64,000 bases of DNA, taken from Streptomyces panaciradicis. GTDB lineage: Bacteria; Actinomycetota; Actinomycetes; Streptomycetales; Streptomycetaceae. The notes beneath the pieces were generated by a model. It was not told where the DNA came from, searched no databases, and saw only the letters and a program-made list of their open reading frames with translations. The DNA lies in the NCBI RefSeq assembly GCF_023516615.1, contig NZ_JAMGBF010000023.1, positions 93,574-157,573 of the forward strand, written 5' to 3'. Shown piece by piece: positions 55,881 through 62,042 of this stretch; positions within the stretch are counted from its first letter, which is position 1; every line of letters begins with the position of its first letter. The position numbers and the translations under genes are program-made.

Positions 55881-56525
55881 ATGCGGCTGGCGGAGCTCAG
55901 CGAACGCAGTGGGGTGTCCACCGCGACGATCAAGTACTACCTGCGCGAGGGCCTGTTGCCTCCCGGCCGCCAGCTCAACGCGACGACCGCCGAGTACGAG
56001 GAGGAACACCTGCGCCGGCTGCGCCTGGTGCGCGCGATGATCCAGGTCGGCCGGATCCCGGTGGCGACGGTCCGCGAGGTGCTCGGACACATCGACGACG
56101 ACTCCCTGGGCCGCACGATCCGCCTCGGCGCCGCCCTGTGGGCGCTGCCGCAGGTGCCGGAGCCGGACGAGGACGACGAGTACGTGCGGACGGCGCACCG
56201 GGAGACCACCGCGCTCCTGGACCGGCTGGGCTGGCGGAACGCCGAGCAGGTGTCGACCCTCTCCCCCGCCTACCGCTCGCTGGTCGTGGCGGTGGCCGCC
56301 CTGCACCGGCTCGGCTACGAGTGGGGCGCCGAACAGCTCGCGCCCTACGCCGAGTTGATGCACCGGACGGCCGTCCTCGACCTGGACAACATGGAGGCGT
56401 ACCCCTCGGAGCCCGAGCAGGTCGAGTTCGCCGTGCTGGGCGCGATCCTCAACGAGCCGGTGCTGCGCGCGCTGCACCGGCTGGCCCAGGAGGAAGAGTC
56501 GGCACGGCGGTACGGCTTCGAGTGA
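55881..56525 (+). CDS. MerR-family transcriptional regulator
   Basis: 214 aa from the ATG at 55881, with AAGGAGAGG upstream: MRLAELSERSGVSTATIKYYLREGLLPPG (N-terminal part). The MerR HTH and wing are typical. The C-terminal domain (about 100-214) is helical and has no metal-binding Cys set, so it likely senses an organic ligand. A longer start at 55845 is less likely. Convergent with the tRNA array. Confidence 0.88.
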   Translation: MRLAELSERSGVSTATIKYYLREGLLPPGRQLNATTAEYEEEHLRRLRLVRAMIQVGRIPVATVREVLGHIDDDSLGRTIRLGAALWALPQVPEPDEDDEYVRTAHRETTALLDRLGWRNAEQVSTLSPAYRSLVVAVAALHRLGYEWGAEQLAPYAELMHRTAVLDLDNMEAYPSEPEQVEFAVLGAILNEPVLRALHRLAQEEESARRYGFE

Positions 56526-56534
56526 ACCCGGACA

Positions 56535-56572
56535 CGGAAAAGGCCCTCCACCGAAGTAGAGGGCCTTTTCCG
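56535..56572. terminator. Bidirectional terminator between merR-type gene and tRNA array
   Basis: A 14-bp perfect stem CGGAAAAGGCCCTC / GAGGGCCTTTTCCG with a 10-nt loop. An A-run and a T-run within the arms make it an efficient terminator in both directions. It ends the minus-strand tRNA transcript. Confidence 0.9.
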
Positions 56573-56576
56573 TCTG

Positions 56577-56649
56577 TACCCCCGACCGGATTCGAACCGG
56601 CGCTACCGCCTTGAGAGGGCGGCGTGCTAGGCCGCTACACAACGGGGGC
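56577..56649 (-). tRNA. tRNA-Glu(CTC), copy 1
   Basis: 73 nt with anticodon CTC in the loop CTCTCAA. Acceptor GCCCCCG pairs with CGGGGGT (terminal G-U), T-loop GGTTCGAATCC. CCA is not encoded. Canonical copy, last in the transcript. Confidence 0.95.
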
Positions 56650-56677
56650 GTGGAGCCTGCGTTTCCGCAGGTCCGAG

Positions 56678-56749
56678 CTGGTCTACCTGGACTCGAACCA
56701 AGACTAACTGAACCAGAATCAGTCGTGCTGCCAATTACACCATAGACCA
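56678..56749 (-). tRNA. tRNA-Gln(CTG), copy 1
   Basis: 72 nt, anticodon CTG in the loop TTCTGGT with stem ACTGA/TCAGT. Acceptor TGGTCTA/TAGACCA fully paired. Canonical. Confidence 0.95.
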
Positions 56750-56770
56750 ATGATGGTTTAGACCAGTCAG

Positions 56771-56843
56771 TACCCCCGACCGGATTCGAACCGGCGCTAC
56801 CGCCTGGAGAGGGCGGCGTGCTAGGCCGCTACAGAACGGGGGC
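56771..56843 (-). tRNA. tRNA-Glu(CTC), copy 2, with two substitutions
   Basis: Same as copy 1 except G10 to C, which breaks the first D-stem pair (10-25), and A37 to C, which puts a pyrimidine next to the anticodon where a purine is nearly universal. Anticodon CTC is intact. May be a weak or pseudo-tRNA, or an assembly error. Confidence 0.8.
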
Positions 56844-56864
56844 TTTGCAGATGAGCTCTGCGAG

Positions 56865-56936
56865 CTGGCCTACCTGGACTCGAACCAAGACTAACTGCAA
56901 CAGAATCAGTCGTGCTGCCAATTACACCATAGACCA
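56865..56936 (-). tRNA. tRNA-Gln(CTG), copy 2, with altered anticodon arm
   Basis: Differs from copy 1 by G37 to T and T39 to G, so the 31-39 pair becomes A-G. The acceptor is a hybrid: 5' TGGTCTA as in copies 1 and 3, 3' TAGGCCA as in copy 4, leaving a T4-G69 wobble. Likely a recombinant, possibly non-functional copy. Confidence 0.78.
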
Positions 56937-56957
56937 ATGATGGTTTAGACCAGTCAG

Positions 56958-57030
56958 TACCCCCGACCGGATTCGAACCGGCGCTACCGCCTTGAGAGGG
57001 CGGCGTGCTAGGCCGCTACACAACGGGGGC
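56958..57030 (-). tRNA. tRNA-Glu(CTC), copy 3
   Basis: Identical to copy 1 over the 73 nt; anticodon CTC, canonical. Confidence 0.95.
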
Positions 57031-57058
57031 GTGGAGCCTGCGTTTCCGCAGGTCCGAG

Positions 57059-57130
57059 CTGGTCTACCTGGACTCGAACCAAGACTAACTGAACCAGAAG
57101 CAGTCGTGCTGCCAATTACACCATAGACCA
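57059..57130 (-). tRNA. tRNA-Gln(CTG), copy 3, with A31C
   Basis: Same as copy 1 except A31 to C, which opens the last anticodon-stem pair (C31-T39). Acceptor TGGTCTA/TAGACCA fully paired. Anticodon CTG intact. Confidence 0.85.
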
Positions 57131-57151
57131 GTGATGGTTTAGACCAGTCAG

Positions 57152-57224
57152 TACCCCCGACCGGATTCGAACCGGCGCTACCGCCTTGAGAGGGCGGCGT
57201 GCTAGGCCGCTACACAACGGGGGC
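57152..57224 (-). tRNA. tRNA-Glu(CTC), copy 4
   Basis: Canonical copy, same 73-nt sequence as copies 1 and 3. Confidence 0.95.
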
Positions 57225-57245
57225 TTTGCAGATGAGCTCTGCGAG

Positions 57246-57317
57246 CTGGCCTACCTGGACTCGAACCAAGACTAACTGAACCAGAATCAGTCGTGCTGCC
57301 AATTACACCATAGGCCA
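57246..57317 (-). tRNA. tRNA-Gln(CTG), copy 4
   Basis: Canonical anticodon arm. The acceptor is TGGCCTA/TAGGCCA, a compensated C-G pair at 4-69 in place of T-A in copies 1 and 3. First tRNA of the transcript. Confidence 0.95.
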
Positions 57318-57407
57318 CTGGAACGCAAGCCCCTGAGGGGATCTTGTTCTAGTTCGCTCCCCCGGCTCCGGCCTTTCGGCCCGCTCCCCGGCGGCGCAGG
57401 AAGAACA

Positions 57408-58139
57408 TTACCCGAAGGTGGACGGGGCTCCAAAACGGGTATCCGCGCCGAGGATCGCGGGGAGTTCGGCGAGGGAGGCGATCCGGTGGGGTCCGAAGGG
57501 GGCGGTACCCGCGCTGTACACGCCGCCGCGGTCGATCCACACCGACAGCAGTCCCGCGTCGGCGGCGCCCCGCCCGTCGATCTCCGGGTGGTCGCCGACG
57601 TACGCCACCTCGCGCGGGGCGAGGTCCAAGGCTTCGCAGGCGGCCAGGAAGGCGCCGGCCTGGGGCTTGGAGACGCCGAGTTCCGCGGCGCACAGGATGG
57701 TCTCGAAGCGGTCGTGCACACCGAGGGTGCGCAGCTTGCGGTCCTGGACGGTGAGGCTGGAGTTGGACAGCACGGCGTGCCGGTGGCTGGCGGCGAGGGC
57801 GTCCAGCACGGGCAGGACGTCCGGGAAGAGGGCCCAGGCGGCCTCGTAGTGCGTCATGTACCGACTGAACCAGGCGTCGGCCTCGGCGGCGGCCAGGGGT
57901 GTGCCCAGGAACACCCGGATGCGCTCGCGACGCTGCTCCTCGAAGGACAGCTCCCCCGCGGAGAACCGCGCCCACTGCCGGTCGGTGATCTCCCGCCAGC
58001 GCGCGAGGGCCTGCTCCGGGGTCTCCTCCCCGGTCAGCAGGCCCTCGGCGGCGAGATGCGACCGCATACCCTCGCGGTCCGCGGTGGTGTAGTCGAAGAG
58101 GGTGTCGTCGACGTCCCAGACCACGGCGCGGATGCTCAT
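57408..58139 (-). CDS. HAD-superfamily hydrolase
   Basis: 243 aa from the ATG at 58139: MSIRAVVWDVDDTLFDYTTA with the catalytic DxD (Asp9, Asp11). Motif II is VLSNSS, motif III the Lys in GVSKPQAGAF, and motif IV GDHPEIDGRGAADAG. The cap is helical (type C1). Likely a small phosphatase; substrate unknown. Confidence 0.88.
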   Translation of the reverse strand: MSIRAVVWDVDDTLFDYTTADREGMRSHLAAEGLLTGEETPEQALARWREITDRQWARFSAGELSFEEQRRERIRVFLGTPLAAAEADAWFSRYMTHYEAAWALFPDVLPVLDALAASHRHAVLSNSSLTVQDRKLRTLGVHDRFETILCAAELGVSKPQAGAFLAACEALDLAPREVAYVGDHPEIDGRGAADAGLLSVWIDRGGVYSAGTAPFGPHRIASLAELPAILGADTRFGAPSTFG

Positions 58140-58194
58140 GATCCGACGGTAACGCGGGCCGTGCCGGCACGTCCCCGCACCCTCGGAAAAACCG

Positions 58195-58698
58195 TCAGTC
58201 GTGGGCGCCGTACCAGTCGAAGCGTGCGAGCGGGATCTGGTCCGTGACCTCGGCCGTGCTGCTGTAGACGGCGTCGCCGTTGTCCGAGGTGCGCAGCTGG
58301 TGTCCCCAGGTGTTCATGATGCGGTGGCCGTCGGCGTTCCAGAACTGCTGGCCGCTGCCGCCGCAGGGGCTCGTCCACACGGCGTTGTTCTGGCTCTTGA
58401 AGTCCGTGGTGAGGCAGTCGCCGTTGGCGTTGCTCACCAGCCGGCGGAAGGTGTAGCCGAAGGCGGTGGTGGTCGTCGCGCCCCAGTGCCAGTTGCGGGT
58501 GACGAGCGAGTCGTTGCAGGTGCCCGACCAGACGTTGTCGGTCGTGGGCGACGCCACCAGGCAGTTGCCCTCGTAGTCGTTCGTGTACGTCCAGTCGGTC
58601 TGGGCGGACGCCGGGGTCAGGGTGCCCGCGGCCGCGAGAAGCACGGCGGCCAGCCCCACCGGGGTGCTCAGTCTCAGTGACGTTCTCCAGGATGACAT
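58195..58698 (-). CDS. Secreted ricin-type (beta-trefoil) lectin-like protein
   Basis: 167 aa if it starts at the ATG at 58698 (other in-frame ATGs are at 58704 and 58710; none has a clear ribosome-binding site). Signal peptide SSWRTSLRLSTPVGLAAVLL then AAAGTLTPASA, cleaved before QTDWTY. The mature part has Cys residues and trefoil-like words: NCLVASPTTDNVWSGTC, GDCLTTDFKSQNNAVWTSPC, GQQFWNADGHRIMN. Possible carbohydrate-binding protein; no catalytic domain. Confidence 0.75.
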   Translation of the reverse strand: MSSWRTSLRLSTPVGLAAVLLAAAGTLTPASAQTDWTYTNDYEGNCLVASPTTDNVWSGTCNDSLVTRNWHWGATTTTAFGYTFRRLVSNANGDCLTTDFKSQNNAVWTSPCGGSGQQFWNADGHRIMNTWGHQLRTSDNGDAVYSSTAEVTDQIPLARFDWYGAHD

Positions 58699-58790
58699 GA
58701 TCATGAGCATCGGGACGGCCCGCGACGCCCGGGCCAACCGATCATGAACACGCGCCGTCGATCAGGACAAGCGGGCCTGGACGAAAGCGG

Positions 58791-58821
58791 AAGGGCGGCG
58801 GCCGCAACGGCCGCCGCCCTT
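58791..58821. terminator. gltX: Terminator downstream of gltX
   Basis: A 14-bp perfect stem AAGGGCGGCGGCCG / CGGCCGCCGCCCTT with a CAA loop (58805-58807), 15 nt after the gltX stop. No T-run. Confidence 0.85.
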
Positions 58822-58835
58822 CACGCGCGTGTGCC

Positions 58836-60350
58836 CTACGCCGTGAGCTTCGCCAGCGCCGCGTCGATCCGGGCCAGCGTGCGCTCCTTGCCCAGGATCT
58901 CCAGGGACTCGAAGAGGGGCAGGCCGACCGTGCGGCCGGTGACGGCGACGCGGACCGGGGCCTGGGCCTTGCCGAGCTTGAGGCCGTGGGCCTCACCGGC
59001 GGCCAGGACGGCCTCCTTCAGGGACTCCGCGGAGGCCCAGTCGGCCGCCTCCAGCTTCTCGCGGGCCGTGCGCAGCAGCGCGTCGCTGCCCTCCTTCATG
59101 GCCTTGGCCCAGGACGCCTCGTCGAAGACCGGCTCCGGCAGGAACAGGAAGTCGACGTTGTCGGTGATCTCCGACAGGACCTTCAGACGGGTCTGCGCGT
59201 GCGGGGCGACGGCCTGCCACTTCGCCTCGTCGAAGTCCTCCGGCGCCCAGGGGGCGAAGGGGGCCTTCAGCCAGGGGGCGCAGCGCTCGGTGAAGTCCTT
59301 CACGTCGAGCAGGCGGATGTGGTCGGCGTTGATCGCCTCGCACTTCTTCAGGTCGAAGCGCGCCGGGTTGGGGTTGACGTCGGCGATGTCGAAGGCCGCG
59401 ACCATCTCCTCGACGGAGAAGATGTCCTGGTCCGCCGAGAGCGACCAGCCGAGCAGCGAGAGGTAGTTGAGCAGGCCCTCGGGCAGGAAGCCGCGCTCGC
59501 GGTAGAGGTTCAGCGACGACTGCGGGTCGCGCTTCGACAGCTTCTTGTTGCCCTCGCCCATGACGTAGGGCAGGTGGCCGAAGTGCGGGGTCTGCTTGGC
59601 GATGCCCAGCTCGGTCAGCGCCTTGTACAGGGCGACCTGGCGGGGGGTGGAGGAGAGCAGGTCCTCGCCGCGCAGGACGTGGGTGATCTCCATCAGGGCG
59701 TCGTCGACCGGGTTGACCAGCGTGTACAGCGGGGCGCCGTTGGCGCGGACGATGCCGTAGTCCGGGACGTTCTCCGGGGTGAACGTCAGCTCGCCGCGGA
59801 CCAGGTCCGTGAAGGTGATCGTCTCGTCGGGCATCCGGAAGCGGACGATCGGGGCGCGGCCCTGGGCCTTGTACTCCTCGACCTGCGCCTCGGTGAGGGC
59901 GCGGCAGTGGCCGTCGTAGCCGGACGGCTTGCCGGCGGCGCGGGCGGCCTCGCGGCGGGTGTCCAGCTCCTCCTGGGAGCAGTAGCAGTGGTAAGCGTGG
60001 CCGGCGTCCAGGAGCTTCTGCGCGACGTCGCGGTAGATGTCCATGCGCTGCGACTGGCGGTACGGCGCGTGCGGGCCGCCGATCTCGGGGCCCTCATCCC
60101 AGTCGAAGCCCAGCCAGCGCATCGCCTCGAGGAGCTGCTGGTAGGACTCCTCGGAGTCGCGGGCCGCGTCGGTGTCCTCGATGCGGAAGACCAGGGTGCC
60201 CTGGTGGTGCCGGGCGAAGGCCCAGTTGAACAGGGCGGTGCGGACCAGGCCCACGTGGGGGTTACCGGTGGGCGAAGGACAGAAACGGACGCGTGGGGGT
60301 ACCCCCTGCGCGAGCGAAGTCGAGGGCTTGGGGGAGGGTGCGCTAGCCAC
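58836..60350 (-). CDS. gltX: Glutamyl-tRNA synthetase GltX
   Basis: 504 aa from the GTG at 60350 (a TTG at 60359 is possible). The HIGH-type motif is [12 protein letters not shown] and the KMSKS motif KLSKRDP. In Streptomyces, which as far as I know lacks GlnRS, this enzyme is expected to charge tRNA-Gln as well, with GatCAB as the corrector. Residues about 4-20 ([16 protein letters not shown]) do not fit the family and come from an in-frame dispersed repeat. Its start overlaps the upstream FAH gene stop by 8 nt (60343-60350, GTGGCTAG). Confidence 0.95.
   Translation of the reverse strand: MASAPSPKPSTSLAQGVPPRVRFCPSPTGNPHVGLVRTALFNWAFARHHQGTLVFRIEDTDAARDSEESYQQLLEAMRWLGFDWDEGPEIGGPHAPYRQSQRMDIYRDVAQKLLDAGHAYHCYCSQEELDTRREAARAAGKPSGYDGHCRALTEAQVEEYKAQGRAPIVRFRMPDETITFTDLVRGELTFTPENVPDYGIVRANGAPLYTLVNPVDDALMEITHVLRGEDLLSSTPRQVALYKALTELGIAKQTPHFGHLPYVMGEGNKKLSKRDPQSSLNLYRERGFLPEGLLNYLSLLGWSLSADQDIFSVEEMVAAFDIADVNPNPARFDLKKCEAINADHIRLLDVKDFTERCAPWLKAPFAPWAPEDFDEAKWQAVAPHAQTRLKVLSEITDNVDFLFLPEPVFDEASWAKAMKEGSDALLRTAREKLEAADWASAESLKEAVLAAGEAHGLKLGKAQAPVRVAVTGRTVGLPLFESLEILGKERTLARIDAALAKLTA
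60295..60338. repeat. Dispersed Streptomyces palindromic repeat in the gltX 5' end
   Basis: Contains the perfect palindrome GGGGGTACCCCC (60295-60306) and an outer CCCCC/GGGGG stem (60302-60306 with 60330-60334) around CTGCGCGAGCGAAGTCGAGG. I recognise this as a common intergenic repeat of Streptomyces (GGGGGTACCCCCTG, AGCGAAG, GGGGGAGG). Read on the minus strand it is translated in gltX without breaking the frame. Confidence 0.75.
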
Positions 60351-61128
60351 GCTTGACAACCTTGTTGGTGAGAGTGCCGATGCCTTCGATGGTGACGGCG
60401 ACCTCGTCGCCGACGGTGAGCGGTCCGACGCCTGCCGGGGTGCCCGTGAGGATCACGTCGCCGGGGAGCAGCGTCATGGCCTCGGTGATGTTGACGATCA
60501 GGTCCTCGATCGGGTGGATCATCTCGCTGGTGCGGCCGAGCTGGCGTTGTTCGCCGTTGACGGTGAGCTGGACGGTCAGGTCCGAGGCCGTCTCGAGGTC
60601 CAGTCCGGTCTCCACCCAGGGGCCGAGCGGGCAGGAGCTGTCGAAGCCCTTGGCCCGGGCCCACTGCTTCTCGCGCTTCTGCACGTCACGGGCGGTGACG
60701 TCGTTGGCGCAGGTGTAGCCGAAGATCACGTCGGCGACGCGCTCGCGCGGGACCTCCCGGCACATGCGGCCGATGACCACGGCGAGTTCGGCCTCGTGGT
60801 GCAGGTCCTCGGTGAAGGACGGGTAGCGGATCTCGTCGCCCGGGCCGATCACGGAGGTGGACGGCTTGAAGAAGGCGAACGGCGCGTCGGGCACCTCGTT
60901 GCCCAGCTCGCGGGCGTGCTCCGCGTAGTTGCGGCCGAAGGCCACGACCTTGTTGGGGAGCACCGGCGGCAGCAGCCTGACCTTGCTCAGCGGGACCTTC
61001 GTACCGGAGAGCTCGAAGTCCGCGAACGGGATGCCCTTGATGATGTCGAGGACGAGCTCGTCCGGCTTGTCGCCCTCGACCGCGCCGAAGGCGACGTTCC
61101 CGTCGATGGAGAATCTGGCGATGCGCAC
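60343..61128 (-). CDS. Fumarylacetoacetate hydrolase family protein
   Basis: 261 aa from the ATG at 61128: [20 protein letters not shown]. The metal-binding catalytic core is seen in [29 protein letters not shown] and [15 protein letters not shown]. Family members are hydrolases or decarboxylases for aromatic-degradation products (for example HpcE type) or oxaloacetate. Overlaps gltX by 8 nt, so they share an mRNA; the pairing is common in actinobacteria. Confidence 0.88.
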   Translation of the reverse strand: MRIARFSIDGNVAFGAVEGDKPDELVLDIIKGIPFADFELSGTKVPLSKVRLLPPVLPNKVVAFGRNYAEHARELGNEVPDAPFAFFKPSTSVIGPGDEIRYPSFTEDLHHEAELAVVIGRMCREVPRERVADVIFGYTCANDVTARDVQKREKQWARAKGFDSSCPLGPWVETGLDLETASDLTVQLTVNGEQRQLGRTSEMIHPIEDLIVNITEAMTLLPGDVILTGTPAGVGPLTVGDEVAVTIEGIGTLTNKVVKRG

Positions 61129-61285
61129 GGGATCCTTGCGCCCCTCACTTGGCCGGCTGGAGTCTGACGCTTCAGGCTAACGCGGCAGGGGCACCCCCGA
61201 GGGCGCCGACTTGCGCAGCACCGCGCGGGGCGCCTGGAAGGATCTTCCGCCGGGCGGGCTGAATGATCAGCCCGCGGCGTGCGTA

Positions 61286-61474
61286 CTACTCGGCGACGGA
61301 GGCCGCGACGGGGACCTCCACGAGGACGGTGCGCTTGGGGTTGGCGGTCTGGGTGGGAAGATCGAGGGAGTGCTCCGGCTGCTCCGGGGTCTGCAGTGCG
61401 CCGGAGTCCTCGAAGTGGGCCAGCGTCGTGCGCCGCGGGTTGGCTATGTTGCGGAACATCATCGTCGTCTTCAC
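61286..61474 (-). CDS. Small conserved-looking peptide, unknown function
   Basis: 62 aa from the GTG at 61474 (a shorter version may start at one of the two ATGs at codons 5 and 6). It begins (M)KTTMMFRNIANPRRTTLAH and is rich in Thr, Pro and Glu, ending VLVEVPVAASVAE. No Cys, no signal peptide. I recall similar peptides in streptomycetes but not a function. Divergent from cvnA1. Confidence 0.6.
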   Translation of the reverse strand: MKTTMMFRNIANPRRTTLAHFEDSGALQTPEQPEHSLDLPTQTANPKRTVLVEVPVAASVAE

Positions 61475-62042
61475 GGTTGTACTCGACCCTGTCGTCCGTC
61501 GGGGGTTGGCAGTTGCCTACGTCTTGTAAAGCGTCAGGCTAAACATCGGATTCCCCGCCGAAGTCGTGAAGACCCCATGATCAGCATGTGAGTTTGCTCA
61601 CCACGCCAGGGACAAACCGGTCAATTCCGAACTCCAATCCATCCCGGTGAAACGGACATTGACCCCCTGAAGCCATCATTCCGCTCCTGATCATGGCGAC
61701 TGGGACAGGGTCCGATCCCGTCGAACTCGCGGGTGTATGCCCCTTATGCGGGAGTTATCTTTCTACGGCAGGTGACTCGGCACTCACATGCTGTCACGTA
61801 GGTCACGGCATGGCGTACGAGCCTTGTTGGAGATCCTGCACTGTGCTGGAATGCCACGGACCGCCGCAGGATCGAGCCGGCGCACAGGGGGCGCTACGAG
61901 CGCCGGGTGGCGGCGAGATAGGGGGAGCCAGCGCCGGTCACTCACGACCACCAGGGGGCGCGTTCAGGGCGCCTTCGAAAACGCCGACACCGTGTCTTTC
62001 CGTTCACGCGGAGGGGCGCCTGGTCCAGAGGTTGCGACGCTA
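61475..62042. other. Long upstream region of cvnA1
   Basis: 568 nt without a supportable gene, between the divergent 62-aa gene and cvnA1. It includes the inverted repeat GTGAG-TTTG-CTCAC (61588-61601), AT-richer stretches around 61530-61760 and a GC-rich part to the start codon. The long promoter region fits a regulated conservon operon. Short open frames here (for example one starting at 61693) have no ribosome-binding site or homology that I can see. Confidence 0.5.
61588..61601. promoter_or_regulatory. Inverted repeat GTGAG-TTTG-CTCAC
   Basis: A perfect 5-bp-arm repeat in the cvnA1/62-aa gene promoter region. Possible regulator site; none can be named. Confidence 0.3.

Larger units (their letters stand above)
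56577..57338 (-). repeat. 381-bp tandem duplication of a Glu-Gln-Glu-Gln tRNA block
   Basis: Each feature of the first block (Glu1 56577, Gln1 56678, Glu2 56771, Gln2 56865) recurs exactly 381 nt later (56958, 57059, 57152, 57246). The spacers are copied too: a CCTGCG/CGCAGG hairpin after Glu1 and Glu3, and a GCAGA/TCTGC hairpin after Glu2 and Glu4. Confidence 0.93.

Noticed and set aside
56577..57338. CRISPR-like alternating repeat/spacer pattern
   Set aside because: The repeats fold as tRNA-Glu and tRNA-Gln with correct lengths and anticodons; the spacers are not unique.
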